Shown: positions 34,719 to 43,113 of the stretch, in pieces
Position numbering within the stretch: position 1 is the stretch's first letter
How the letters are laid out: each line of letters opens with the position of its first letter
NCBI GenBank assembly: GCA_024234575.1
Contig: JACKOB010000004.1
Span: 62,001 to 126,000, forward strand
DNA: 64,000 nucleotides
Direction: 5' to 3'
Source of the DNA: Hahellaceae bacterium
Lineage (GTDB): Bacteria; Pseudomonadota; Gammaproteobacteria; Pseudomonadales; Oleiphilaceae
Notes under the pieces: model-generated
Told to the model about the DNA's origin: nothing
The model's database searches: none
Seen by the model: only the letters and a program-made list of their open reading frames with translations
Translations under genes and position numbers: made by a program

Positions 34719-34937
34719 TTACTCTCCTCTTATATCCTTTTTTAACTCCCCCCAAGATACACCTTGAATCTCACCTGTTTCTAACTGGTTAAAACGTTGT
34801 TCAGCTAATTTACCCCAAGCTTCCTCAACATGTTCATCTTGAATCGTATCTAGGGACGAAATCAAACAATGAGCCAACATAGCTCTTTCACTACTGTTTA
34901 AATGTTTCGTACTTTCAAGTACTTGCTTAATACTCAT
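34719..34937 (-). CDS. addiction-module antitoxin (putative, ParE partner)
   Basis: A 72-residue acidic protein of the small unstable-antitoxin type (family with SSERAMLAHCLISSLD near the start and a C-terminal ETGEIQGVSWGEL segment that pairs with the toxin). No separate DNA-binding domain is visible. It is first in the pair and ends exactly where the toxin gene begins. Confidence 0.85.
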   Translation of the reverse strand: MSIKQVLESTKHLNSSERAMLAHCLISSLDTIQDEHVEEAWGKLAEQRFNQLETGEIQGVSWGELKKDIRGE

Positions 34938-34978
34938 AATACAATTCCGTTTAATTTTTTATACTGAATAATAGTATC

Positions 34979-35269
34979 ATGGCGCGAATTTCTTTGCACC
35001 GATGTGACCCACATAACGCCTATATTAAAATCACTCCGCGACCCAAATTTGGTTTAACGACCACCCCGAAAGAAACTACCGAAGTAACGAATATCGACTA
35101 CTTTGGCGAGCGCTTGCTGAAAGAAGGCATTGAGGAAGTCTTTCTGGCCCCGTACTAAGTCGTGCGGGTTAATCTAGATGTTTATCTGCAAGGCTGGCGC
35201 GCCAGTAAAGGCCAGGATGATGAAAATGGCAGGCTTATCAAAACCGTATCTATTAGCCCTGTCGCCTGA
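34979..35269 (+). pseudogene. hsdR: hsdR fragment (type I restriction endonuclease subunit R)
   Basis: In frame from the ATG at 34979, the translation contains [20 protein letters not shown], then [12 protein letters not shown], an in-frame stop, and VVRVNLDVYLQGW followed by DENGRLI. This is the helicase-linked segment of HsdR (usual GLTATPKET...NIDYFGEPxYxYSLKQGIxDGFLAPY), with a short deletion after FGE. Only about 80 codons of the ~800-codon gene remain. Similarity fades near nt 35240, where an ImmA/IrrE fragment takes over in another frame. It is too broken to function. Confidence 0.8.
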
Positions 35270-35330
35270 CAGGCTAGATAGTTTCTGGTTCTCTCTGATA
35301 CATGAGTTAGCCCATATAGCGTTACATTTA
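35235..35330 (+). pseudogene. ImmA/IrrE metallopeptidase fragment
   Basis: In the third frame the segment reads KPYLLALSPDRLDSFWFSL and then IHELAHIALHL, which is the zinc HExxH helix of ImmA/IrrE-type peptidases with the DRLDNFWF-like strand that precedes it. Nothing before or after continues the family. It is fused onto the end of the hsdR remnant and about 90 bp upstream of the toxin tip, so this stretch is a patchwork of pieces. Confidence 0.65.
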
Positions 35331-35464
35331 GTCAGCACACCAATAATATTCGTCACGACTCCATTTTGTGCACCCGCAAAGGAGTACCAAAAGAAAACAT
35401 TCGTAATGCCGAATAATACCTTTTTGCCAGACAAAAATGGGGCAAAGTCAGTGACCTCGGCAGA

Positions 35465-35785
35465 ATGGGAGAAATAAAAGTCCGCGAACTCTACGACATT
35501 GGCCCAAAAGGCGGCCCCGGTGGTAGAATCAAGTCAATAAACGGCTTGGCGGAATTCCGGGTACCCGATGGTATTAACCGCAGAGAGGGTACAATCAGCG
35601 AGATCAAAAATGTCGGCAAGCAAGACTGGACAGATCAACTGGATGATTACGCAGCCTATGCACAGCAGGAAGGGTTAAAGTTCAATCTGTACCTGCGTGA
35701 AGGCGCGGAAGTGTTACCTTCTTTGCAGGATGCGGTAGATAAGAGTGAAGGTGTGTTAAAGATTATCCGAGTTGCAATGGATTAA
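35465..35785 (+). CDS. orphan polymorphic-toxin C-terminal nuclease domain
   Basis: The frame is open from nt 35417 and the first ATG is 35465; it has no signal, linker or carrier region. The protein starts with GRMGEIKVRELYDIGPKGGP and continues INGLAEFRVPDGI, then REGTISEIKNVGKQDWTDQL, LDDYAAYAQQEGLKFNLYL. This matches the restriction-endonuclease-fold toxin tips of Rhs and related polymorphic toxins; the E-x-K of SEIKNV is the likely metal/catalytic site. The domain is complete but has lost its delivery protein. Two candidate immunity genes follow at 3 and 47 nt. It may be a silent cassette used for recombination into a full toxin gene, or a decaying remnant. Confidence 0.7.
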   Translation: MGEIKVRELYDIGPKGGPGGRIKSINGLAEFRVPDGINRREGTISEIKNVGKQDWTDQLDDYAAYAQQEGLKFNLYLREGAEVLPSLQDAVDKSEGVLKIIRVAMD

Positions 35786-35788
35786 AGT

Positions 35789-36466
35789 ATGACAGCGTTA
35801 AATCGACAAGAAATTGAAAGTCGTATAGCCGAATTGCAAGATGATTTATTGTCCTCATTCGCATCTCAGGACGCGAGAGCGCGTGAAAACATGGGGCTTG
35901 AAACTGTTGAACAATACAACCGGGTTGCATCGGATGACGCGAAGCACCTCGAACGTATCAGGGCAAACATGCGTGAGCAGCACGGTTTGTTGGTTGAATT
36001 GGCCGAGCAAGGTGTGTGTGTTCCTAGTGTGGGTTATCTGGTTTCCTATGATGACGCACCACCCTATGCGCATACCATTCCGATTTTGTTAATGCATTTG
36101 GCGCGTGATGATTACAGTGGGCATACCTTTGATTGTATTGCATCAGCTCTCGGCATCCCCGAAGCTCGCATTCATTGGGATGAATTGGTGCGCTTGTTCA
36201 AGACCACCGACGTAACAACCCATCCACAAAAGAAATCTGAAATTGCCCAAACCCTGGGCACCCTGGCAACCCGCAAGCAACTGGCAGAGGTGATCGATAT
36301 ACTGAAAGATCCCTCCCACGGAGCCAGTGCACGCAGACAACTCGCGTTTCCGGTGTTAAAAAGCCGCAGCCAAATGGCGCTTCAGTGCCGTGCAGATTTG
36401 CGCGATGACCCGGACATTGGTGAGTTCATGAACCGTAAGAAACTGTTTGCTGATGACGATGACTGA
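35789..36466 (+). CDS. HEAT-like candidate immunity protein 1
   Basis: The 225-residue protein is helical, with repeated ~30-residue helix pairs (AHTIPILLMHLARDDYSGHT, FDCIASALGIPEARIHW, KKSEIAQTLGTLAT). It begins 3 nt after the toxin-tip stop, the usual toxin-immunity spacing. It is related to the next gene. HEAT-type immunity proteins are known to bind and block polymorphic toxin tips. It ends in an acidic FADDDD tail. Confidence 0.7.
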   Translation: MTALNRQEIESRIAELQDDLLSSFASQDARARENMGLETVEQYNRVASDDAKHLERIRANMREQHGLLVELAEQGVCVPSVGYLVSYDDAPPYAHTIPILLMHLARDDYSGHTFDCIASALGIPEARIHWDELVRLFKTTDVTTHPQKKSEIAQTLGTLATRKQLAEVIDILKDPSHGASARRQLAFPVLKSRSQMALQCRADLRDDPDIGEFMNRKKLFADDDD

Positions 36467-36513
36467 TCACCGGCTCAACAGTCTGTTTAGCTTTAAAACA
36501 CGCAGAGACGCTT

Positions 36514-36948
36514 ATGAAAGATTGGGATTCCGGCAAAGGCCCCAGCGAAGAACGCCTGGCCGATGAACTAGAACTATTTGCCGACCTGGATGAGGTCGGT
36601 ATTGCCATTATCGACCTCCAGCAATTGGTGAAATGCACCGCGGCGCACCCCGAGGCTATCCCGGTGCTGGTGGATCATATTCAACGTGATTATCACGGGG
36701 CAGAAGCCAAGGCCATTGCCGAAGCCCTAATGGTCGCCGATGCCCGCCCCTGGCTGGATACCTTAATTGCCGAATACGAACGCACCGACTACGAAAGCAA
36801 TCAAACCAAGAAAGACGCCCTGGCGATGACCATTGGCCGCATCGGCCGAGGCTATATACCAAAAACGACCATTGAACGGCTGTTTAACGAAGCGCGTCAC
36901 GATAAAAGCCGCATCTTGCTGCACTATGGGTTGAAGAATCTGATATGA
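36514..36948 (+). CDS. HEAT-like candidate immunity protein 2 (paralogue)
   Basis: A 144-residue shorter relative of the previous gene: AIPVLVDHIQRDYHGAEAKA and TKKDALAMTIGRIGR align with its helices. Tandem paralogous immunity genes are common behind toxin-tip cassettes, where each protects against a different variant. It has its own short gap and no clear promoter. The N-terminal half of protein 1 is missing here. Confidence 0.65.
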   Translation: MKDWDSGKGPSEERLADELELFADLDEVGIAIIDLQQLVKCTAAHPEAIPVLVDHIQRDYHGAEAKAIAEALMVADARPWLDTLIAEYERTDYESNQTKKDALAMTIGRIGRGYIPKTTIERLFNEARHDKSRILLHYGLKNLI

Positions 36949-37099
36949 AAAAAGAGGGCTATTAGTACAAAAAGGCGACAAATTTATATGATTTAGCTCG
37001 ATTGATTGTGCATGTTGCCGATGATAACGGACTAAATGCCACGTTGTTCAACGTATAACCTGATGATAGTATGAGTTTTTCCAAGGATAGGAGAATTCA

Positions 37100-38014
37100 A
37101 TGAAGCATCGCATCAATCCCCAAATAGACTGTGTATTTAAAGCCATTCTCGGCGCTGAAAATAACAAGCCCTTACTTATCAGCTTTCTCAATAGCGTGAT
37201 CAAACCAGACTCACCGATTGTTGTGGTGGATATCCTCAATCCCTACAACGAAAAGGAATTTATTGGGGATAAGCTCTCGATTGTCGATATCAAAGCACAA
37301 GACGAACAAAAAAGACTATTCCAGATTGAAATCCAGATGGCGATTTTCCCGCATCTACCTGCAAGAATGCTTTATACCTGGAGTGATATTTACGCCGCAC
37401 AATTGCAGGACGGGGAAAAGTACAGTGATCTGCATCCGGTTATTTCGATCTGGTTGTTATCTGAAAACTTGTTTACAACAACCAAAGTTGCTCACCACCA
37501 CTTTCAAATGGCAGACCTGGCACAGCAGAAGATTTTAAATGACCATTGCAGTCTGCATGTATTAGAATTGAACAAATGGCAGACAACCCCGACCCCGAGT
37601 GTTGAAGATCAATGGATGATATTCTTCAGGGAAGCCAAAAGCTGGTCGGAGTTACCTGCCCAATTGAATACACCAGAACTGAGACAAGCCATGGCCACAT
37701 TACAGCGATTCTCTGAAAAAGAACAAGCCTACCACCTGTATCAAGCGCGGGAGAATGCCATACGGGAAGAAAAAACCCAGCAAGCTTTACTTGAAGAGGC
37801 GCTGGCAAAACATGCTGAAGCGGTAAAGAGTCAGGAAGAGGCTGTAAGGAAGCAGGAAGAAGCTGTGAGGATGCAGGAAGAAGCTGTGAGGATGCAGGAA
37901 GAAGCTGTGAGGATGCAGGAAGAAGAGCGCAGGGAAAAAGAGGCAGCATTACTTGAGCAGGAGCGGCTATGGGATTTGCTTAAAAACGCAGGAATTGATC
38001 CAGACGCGCCCTAA
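37100..38014 (+). CDS. Rpn family nuclease / PD-(D/E)XK transposase-like protein
   Basis: A 304-residue protein of the Rpn (recombination-promoting nuclease) family: it opens NPQIDCVFKAILGAENNK, and the nuclease core is KLSIVDIKAQDE with RLFQIEIQM (D, ExQ). Rpn proteins cut DNA and have been linked to transposition and phage defence. The C-terminal third is a coiled coil of heptads coded by a 21-bp tandem repeat. It is a single gene with GGA-rich ribosome site (AAGGATAGGAG). Confidence 0.85.
   Translation: MKHRINPQIDCVFKAILGAENNKPLLISFLNSVIKPDSPIVVVDILNPYNEKEFIGDKLSIVDIKAQDEQKRLFQIEIQMAIFPHLPARMLYTWSDIYAAQLQDGEKYSDLHPVISIWLLSENLFTTTKVAHHHFQMADLAQQKILNDHCSLHVLELNKWQTTPTPSVEDQWMIFFREAKSWSELPAQLNTPELRQAMATLQRFSEKEQAYHLYQARENAIREEKTQQALLEEALAKHAEAVKSQEEAVRKQEEAVRMQEEAVRMQEEAVRMQEEERREKEAALLEQERLWDLLKNAGIDPDAP
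37832..37927 (+). repeat. 21-bp tandem repeat in the Rpn coiled coil
   Basis: Four full units and one partial unit of CAGGAAGAAGCTGTGAGGAT plus one base follow each other; the last three full units are identical. Each codes a heptad QEEAVRM. Copy-number change keeps the frame. Confidence 0.9.
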
Positions 38015-38118
38015 ACCCTCTCAGTTTTAAATTGCCATACTCAGAGAGCCTAAAAAGAGGTTAGGTTTATTTTCTCGCTGCTGATTTGGGTATTAAAGCT
38101 AAAAAAGGAGTGGGTGCG

Positions 38119-38345
38119 ATGCCAAGGGTGGCACGATACTGGTTCCAAATTGCCCGCATCATATTGTGCTGTGTTTGTGAGCACAACTTTATTTACCAGG
38201 CTTTAGCCGATACAAACTGACCGGTAACAACAGGTTTGTTGATGAAGTTCAGCGCCGTATTGATGTTAGACTGTTAGCACGAGGTCGTCGGCGCCTGCCG
38301 AAAAGTGATTGGATACTTGCCACTAACCTCCTGCTCTTTTGGTAA
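38119..38345 (+). pseudogene. RAYT (REP-associated tyrosine transposase) remnant
   Basis: From the ATG at 38119 (AAGGAG upstream) the N-terminus MPRVAR is followed after a frameshift by LVPNCPHHIV, the RAYT opening with its HxH motif. After a large deletion the C-terminus LTGNNRFVDEVQRRI and LARGRRRLP follows, which is the RAYT end. About 150 residues in the middle, including the catalytic Tyr, are missing. It ends at 38345. REP palindromes were not recognised nearby. Confidence 0.75.
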
Positions 38346-38483
38346 AGGTTGCCCCTGATTTCACCTATGCAGTCGTATTTGGCGGGAGCCAAAAAATTAC
38401 TTGCTGTCCCAGAATTGTCTCAAAACCAGAAAATGACAAATAGCTAACAGCCCGCAAAGCTGCGAAGAAAGAAAAAGTAGAAG

Positions 38484-38560
38484 TGGTGCCCTGGACAGGA
38501 TTTGAACCTGTGACCTGCCCCTTAGGAGGGGGCCGCGCTATCCAGCTGTGCCACCAGGGC
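38484..38560 (-). tRNA. tRNA-Arg (CCT anticodon)
   Basis: The 74-nt cloverleaf reads from GCCCTGG to CCAGGGCA, and the CCA end is encoded (38484-38486). The anticodon stem GCCCC/GGGGC closes the loop CTCCTAA, giving anticodon CCT, which reads AGG. The T-arm is ACAGG-TTCAAAT-CCTGT. A good promoter lies upstream. Its 3' end faces the accessory region at lower coordinates, the usual orientation for an island at a tRNA gene. Confidence 0.95.
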
Positions 38561-38577
38561 ATTTTGCGAAGGCGCCT

Positions 38578-38606
38578 ATCATAACCAACTAAGTCTGTGG
38601 GCTCAA
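38578..38606 (-). promoter_or_regulatory. sigma-70 promoter of tRNA-Arg
   Basis: On the minus strand TTGAGC, a 17-bp spacer and TATGAT give a strong -35/-10 pair ending 17 nt before the tRNA 5' end. Confidence 0.75.
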
Positions 38607-38767
38607 GCTGGAATGCGTTATTGGCCGCAATGGGGCGTCGGGTCTTGGGTGTTATTCAAATAAACGAGCTCGTCTTATGGGTGATTTTCGCTATATTTAA
38701 ATGATGCTGCATTTGCAATGGGGCCGAATACCCTGTTTGCAGCGCTTATTAGCGGGAATCAAATGTC

Positions 38768-40666
38768 ATGTTAGGGGCTTCAGGTCGGGCGTTTTCAAAG
38801 CGTACGGTATTCGTCAAATATCTTGTCACGTTATCACTGTTCACGTTAGTGATTGCCACCTATAGCTTGCTGATGCGCTATGTTTTATACGCAGAGGCCA
38901 AAGATGCGCTGATTTCATCGCAGCAGGCACGTATCGAGATCTTCTCGGTGAAACTTGAAAAGCGTGCCGACGAGCTTTTGGCGATGGTGCAACTTCTTGA
39001 GAATAACGAATATATTCAGTCGTATTTACAGTCGCCGGATGAGGTTAAAAAATCATTGATAGCGAAGTCATGGATGGACTTTTTTAGCTATCTCAAATAT
39101 ATCCGGTCTTTGCGGTTGGTTGACCCAGACGGTTGGGAAGTTATCAGGGTTGATTACAGCGCCACTGAGATGAAGGCTGTGTTACCCGCACAGTTTCAGT
39201 TTTACGGCACCAATAAATCAGGTTCGCCAGAAGGTGGTAATGCAAAAATAAGCGTAGAGCAGGGGCTGCAAGAGGAGTTTCTGGTGGTCGTTAAGCCTTA
39301 CCGGTGGTTGTGGAATTTTGTTATTCCGCTGGTGAAAAGCGACAGACACTACCAGTTGATTTTGTCTATTTCTTCAGAAGATTTTCTCGCCAGAGTGCAT
39401 GAAGGGATTCAGGGGTTGGACGCGGTACAAATTTCCAATAGTGATGGGTTTTACATTTACGGCCCAAATAAGTCGATGTTGTTTGGCAATGAGTTGCCCG
39501 AAAGGGCTGAGTACAATATTCCCCAGCAGCAGCCCGGCCTTTGGCAAGCGATGCAACAAAGCGTGGACGGCGTGGCCGAAATTGATGGGGTGTCCTATGT
39601 TTTTAGCCAGATTAATACTTTTTCGGATAGCTTTGGTGCCAAACGCGCTTATGCGGTGTTAGCGGTTGATGAAGCACTGGTTGCCGAGTATGCATCAACC
39701 CGCATGTCGCAGCTTTTTAAGGGCGTGCGCATTATGCTTGTGATTGTAATGCTGCTAAGTATACCTATAGCGTGGGCCTGGGCGAGATTTGCGTTATTGC
39801 GTGAGATACAAATGTTATCAGATGCGGCGTTTCGCTCTACCTCACCAATGTTGATAACTGATGCTGACGAGATCATTCTTGATGTAAACCCTTCATTTAT
39901 TCAAGAGTTTGGTTTTACTGAAGAAGAGCTGATAGGGAGCACACCAAGGCTATTACAGTCGGGCGAACAGGATGCTTCTTTTTATCAAGCTATGAAAGAG
40001 GGTCTTGCTACTGACGGGCACTGGGATGGAGAGATCATCAATAAGCGCAAAGACGGTGGTTTAGTGACCGAGTTCTTGCATATTGATGCGATAAAAATAG
40101 ATAAGTCTGCCAACCCAAACTTCTATGTGGCTAGCTACCGTGACATTTCATTGCTGAAGCGGATGGAGGACAAATTACGAAAACTGACCGTTACCGATCC
40201 GATGACTGGCACTTTTAACCGGCGTCATTTCGAGCATGAGTTGCTTCGTCATTGGGATTACTTTCGACGTTATCCAGAAAGCCTGTTTTCGCTGGCAATA
40301 TTGGATATCGACTTTTTCAAAAACGTGAATGACAAGCATGGTCATGATGTTGGGGATCAGGTGATTAAGCGTTTTAGTACCCTGATTGAAAGAAGCCTGC
40401 GTAAAGTTGATTTATTGGCCCGAATTGGGGGCGAAGAGTTTGCCGTAATTTTGCCTCAAACATCGGCTGAAGGCGCTAAAATACTGCTTGAACGTATCCG
40501 CAAAAGTGTCGAAGAAAGCACGTTCGAGCCAAGGATTACCTGTAGCATAGGAGTTGCCGAGTCCCGCTTGAAAGCGGACGATTTACTCTTTAAATGCGCG
40601 GATAAAGCACTTTATGACGCGAAGGAGTCGGGGCGAAACCGAGTTTGTGTCTACGTTTACGAATAG
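38768..40666 (+). CDS. membrane-bound PAS-GGDEF diguanylate cyclase
   Basis: A 632-residue sensor. An N-terminal helix (YLVTLSLFTLVIATYSLLM) and a second helix near 320-340 (IMLVIVMLLSIPIAWAW) enclose a ~270-residue periplasmic domain of the dCache-like type. Next is a PAS domain with a PAC-like end (residues ~355-470). Last is a GGDEF domain with active site GGEEFAVILP and I-site RKVD five residues before, so it should synthesise c-di-GMP with product control. It is a single gene downstream of the tRNA. Confidence 0.9.
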   Translation: MLGASGRAFSKRTVFVKYLVTLSLFTLVIATYSLLMRYVLYAEAKDALISSQQARIEIFSVKLEKRADELLAMVQLLENNEYIQSYLQSPDEVKKSLIAKSWMDFFSYLKYIRSLRLVDPDGWEVIRVDYSATEMKAVLPAQFQFYGTNKSGSPEGGNAKISVEQGLQEEFLVVVKPYRWLWNFVIPLVKSDRHYQLILSISSEDFLARVHEGIQGLDAVQISNSDGFYIYGPNKSMLFGNELPERAEYNIPQQQPGLWQAMQQSVDGVAEIDGVSYVFSQINTFSDSFGAKRAYAVLAVDEALVAEYASTRMSQLFKGVRIMLVIVMLLSIPIAWAWARFALLREIQMLSDAAFRSTSPMLITDADEIILDVNPSFIQEFGFTEEELIGSTPRLLQSGEQDASFYQAMKEGLATDGHWDGEIINKRKDGGLVTEFLHIDAIKIDKSANPNFYVASYRDISLLKRMEDKLRKLTVTDPMTGTFNRRHFEHELLRHWDYFRRYPESLFSLAILDIDFFKNVNDKHGHDVGDQVIKRFSTLIERSLRKVDLLARIGGEEFAVILPQTSAEGAKILLERIRKSVEESTFEPRITCSIGVAESRLKADDLLFKCADKALYDAKESGRNRVCVYVYE

Positions 40667-40768
40667 CCGGGAGATGGTGGGGGAACAGTTTGGAGATGGT
40701 GTGTGGGGAAATAACTTGCTATCATCTAGATAGCTAAATGGTTATGAAGTTATTTTTGAGGAGTTAAT

Positions 40769-41131
40769 ATGATTAAAACCATGCCGCAGTATGCCGCCGA
40801 AGCAAAAGAAGGCCTGCAATGTCTTACCATTGAGGGGGCCAGAGAGTTACTTGGCCACTGTGATAACCCGTTATTGATAGATGTGCGCGAAACCAGTGAA
40901 CACACTGACGCCGCTGTTGGCGGGTTTATTAATATTCCTCGTGGCGTGCTTGAAATGCGTATAGGTGATCTGTGCCAGGACCCCCAGCGCTGCATTATTT
41001 TGCATTGTGGCACCGGGGGAAGGGCGGCACTGGCGGCGCAATCACTTGAGAAAATGGGTTATAAAAATGTGCATTTGATTAACGCTTCGTTTGCTGAAAT
41101 CAAAGCGGCGCTATGTTCAGGAAGCAACTAA
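40769..41131 (+). CDS. rhodanese-like sulfurtransferase
   Basis: The 120-residue single-domain rhodanese has the catalytic Cys in ILHCGTGGRAAL, with LIDVRETSEH as the usual N-terminal DVR block. It transfers sulfane sulfur or acts in thiol/cyanide handling. The start has GAGGAG six nt upstream. A DsbA-fold protein gene follows 42 nt later on the same strand, so the two are probably co-transcribed. Confidence 0.9.
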   Translation: MIKTMPQYAAEAKEGLQCLTIEGARELLGHCDNPLLIDVRETSEHTDAAVGGFINIPRGVLEMRIGDLCQDPQRCIILHCGTGGRAALAAQSLEKMGYKNVHLINASFAEIKAALCSGSN

Positions 41132-41173
41132 GGTGTTTGTTTGTTAGTGCCGCTCAAATCAGGGGGGATAGGT

Positions 41174-41890
41174 ATGATTAACACCAAAATTGAGTCGAGT
41201 CCGGTTCGCATCACCGTGTTTTCGGACGTGCTTTGTATTTGGGCTTATGTAGCGCAAATTCGCGTGGATGAGTTAAAAAAGAAGTTTGGCACGGCAATCG
41301 CGTTCGACTACCGTTTTATGGCGTTATTTGGCGATACACAAAAGCGAATAGCAGAAGGTTGGCATGATAGGGGTGGGTTTGCTGGTTTTAATAAGCATGT
41401 ACATGAAGTGGCCAAAAAATTCCCTCATGTAGTCGTGCATCCTGATATCTGGCTCACTTGTCAGCCCAAAAGTTCTGCGGCGACACATCTCTATTTGAAG
41501 GCGGCGCAACTTGCCATTAGCAGGCAGTCTTCAGCAGCGTCTGCGCCTGGTGGAAGCTCGTTGATTTTTGAAAATTTCATCTGGCAAGTCCGGTTGGCAT
41601 TCTTTAGGGATAATCGAGACGTATCTTCTCTGCAAGTGTTGAATGAAATCGCAGTGGAACATAGTTTGCCAGTGGCTGTTATTCACGAACTCTTGAGCTC
41701 AGGAGAGGCAATGGCGGCATTATGCGGTGACGTTGAATTGAAAGATCAGCAAAACATAGAAGGCAGCCCAACGTTTTCGTTGAATGAAGGTCGGCAGAAG
41801 TTATATGGCAATGTCGGTTACCGTATTTTGGAGGCGAATATTCAAGAGGTTTTGGAGCTGGGATTAAAACCGGGAGCGTCATGGTGTTGA
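41174..41890 (+). CDS. DsbA-fold oxidoreductase lacking the CXXC motif
   Basis: The ATG at 41174, preceded by AGGGGGGATAGG, is preferred over an upstream start. The 238-residue protein has the DsbA/FrnE-like thioredoxin fold with insertion, opening ITVFSDVLCIWAYVAQIRV and ending in a cis-Pro segment IEGSPTFSLNEG. The usual active-site CPWC is replaced by CIWA, with a single Cys. It resembles 2-hydroxychromene-2-carboxylate isomerase-type and FrnE-like members that act on glutathione-linked or other substrates. It has no signal peptide, so it works in the cytoplasm. Confidence 0.8.
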   Translation: MINTKIESSPVRITVFSDVLCIWAYVAQIRVDELKKKFGTAIAFDYRFMALFGDTQKRIAEGWHDRGGFAGFNKHVHEVAKKFPHVVVHPDIWLTCQPKSSAATHLYLKAAQLAISRQSSAASAPGGSSLIFENFIWQVRLAFFRDNRDVSSLQVLNEIAVEHSLPVAVIHELLSSGEAMAALCGDVELKDQQNIEGSPTFSLNEGRQKLYGNVGYRILEANIQEVLELGLKPGASWC

Positions 41891-41901
41891 AAGACGTCTG
41901 A

Positions 41902-43113
41902 TTAGTCGCTTTCTTCAGTTGCTTCGATGGGGTGAGTTTTTAACCAGGCGTGATGCCAGCGGATAATTTCGTCAATGGACTTAGGACGGCTGATAAGAAA
42001 ACCCTGCGCGATGAGGTGGAAGTTTTCTGCGATGTACTGGTAGTCTGATAGCTCTTCTATGCCTTCTGCCACCAATGCCATATTGAATTCTTGTGCAATG
42101 CTGGATAGTGCTCGCAATATAACTTGCGAGACCCGGTCTTTGCTGATGTTTTTGATGAGACAGCGGTCGACTTTAACTTCGGTAAAGGGAAATTCCCGCA
42201 GTTGTCGGATGTTGGTAAAGCCAGTGCCGAAGTCGTCCAGGGATAATCCAAAACCATGAATTCGCAACCGGTCCAGTGTAATCAGTTGCTTTCTTTCACT
42301 CATAATCTGGCGCTCCGTCACTTCAAAAATAACTTTACCTCGATCAATGCCTGCCCTGTCACATATATCACCCATCGCGGTAGGGAATTTCGGGTTGTGA
42401 AGCTGTAACGGGGATATGTTAAAGGCGAGCTTTGGTTCGCAGCCTAGTGATTGGCACAGCCTTTTGTAGTCTTTTAGTGATTGTTCTAATAGTTGTCTGG
42501 TCAGTAAGTCGATCAGGTTAAATTTCTCTGCGACGGGAATGAATCGGTCAGGGGAAATTACCTGGTGCTCTTCCGGGCAGTCGAGACGACATAAGACTTC
42601 CATGCCGATGAGTTGGCCATTGCGGTTATCAACCTTAGGCTGGTAGTAGGGAAGTATTCGGTTGTTGCTGATACTATCGAGTAATTCACGCTGTTTTAGG
42701 TATTTTACCTCCAACGGCACAAAGCCTTTAATCTCGCGTGATTTTTGAAGCAATCGTGTCAGCTCTATCGCATCGATTGGTTTTGCCAAAGAGCCAACGA
42801 GGTGTACTTTGTGCGAAAGGGCAATGTCGACAGCCATTTGCACAACCCTGTCCTCCAGTGATGACGCGATAATTACGCCACCACGGTAGTTATCGTTGCC
42901 CAGTGCTTCTAACAGCTCAAGTCCATCCATAACCGGCATGTGCAGGTCGGTGATCACGCACTCCCAATGTGATGGATTTCCCTTAATGGCGAGCAGTGCA
43001 TCTTCGCCATTATCACAGCAAAGAATCTCGCGCACGCCTAAAGCTTCAAGATGATGCAACAGCAGATCTTGCAGGCTTTTACTATCTTCTGCGATGATGG
43101 CGGTACTGATCAT
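41902..43113 (-). CDS. response regulator with EAL phosphodiesterase domain
   Basis: A 403-residue protein: receiver domain (IIAEDSKSLQDLL, phosphoacceptor Asp in CVITDLHMPVMDG, Lys in SLAKPIDA) followed by an EAL domain. The EAL catalytic set looks complete: GMEVLCRL (E-V-L), NISPLQL, EVTERQI, SLDDFGTGF, EVKVDR and VAEGIE. It should break down c-di-GMP under control of a histidine kinase that is not in the window. It is convergent with the DsbA-fold gene, with 11 nt between the stops. Confidence 0.92.
   Translation of the reverse strand: MISTAIIAEDSKSLQDLLLHHLEALGVREILCCDNGEDALLAIKGNPSHWECVITDLHMPVMDGLELLEALGNDNYRGGVIIASSLEDRVVQMAVDIALSHKVHLVGSLAKPIDAIELTRLLQKSREIKGFVPLEVKYLKQRELLDSISNNRILPYYQPKVDNRNGQLIGMEVLCRLDCPEEHQVISPDRFIPVAEKFNLIDLLTRQLLEQSLKDYKRLCQSLGCEPKLAFNISPLQLHNPKFPTAMGDICDRAGIDRGKVIFEVTERQIMSERKQLITLDRLRIHGFGLSLDDFGTGFTNIRQLREFPFTEVKVDRCLIKNISKDRVSQVILRALSSIAQEFNMALVAEGIEELSDYQYIAENFHLIAQGFLISRPKSIDEIIRWHHAWLKTHPIEATEESD

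Noticed and set aside
37832..37927. Regular repeats considered as a CRISPR array
   Set aside because: The units are contiguous, have no spacers and are in frame within a coiled-coil gene.
38484..38560. Second copy of the tRNA-Arg 3' end as an attachment site
   Set aside because: No matching stretch was found near 33.2-34.4 kb or elsewhere by eye, so no att site is claimed.
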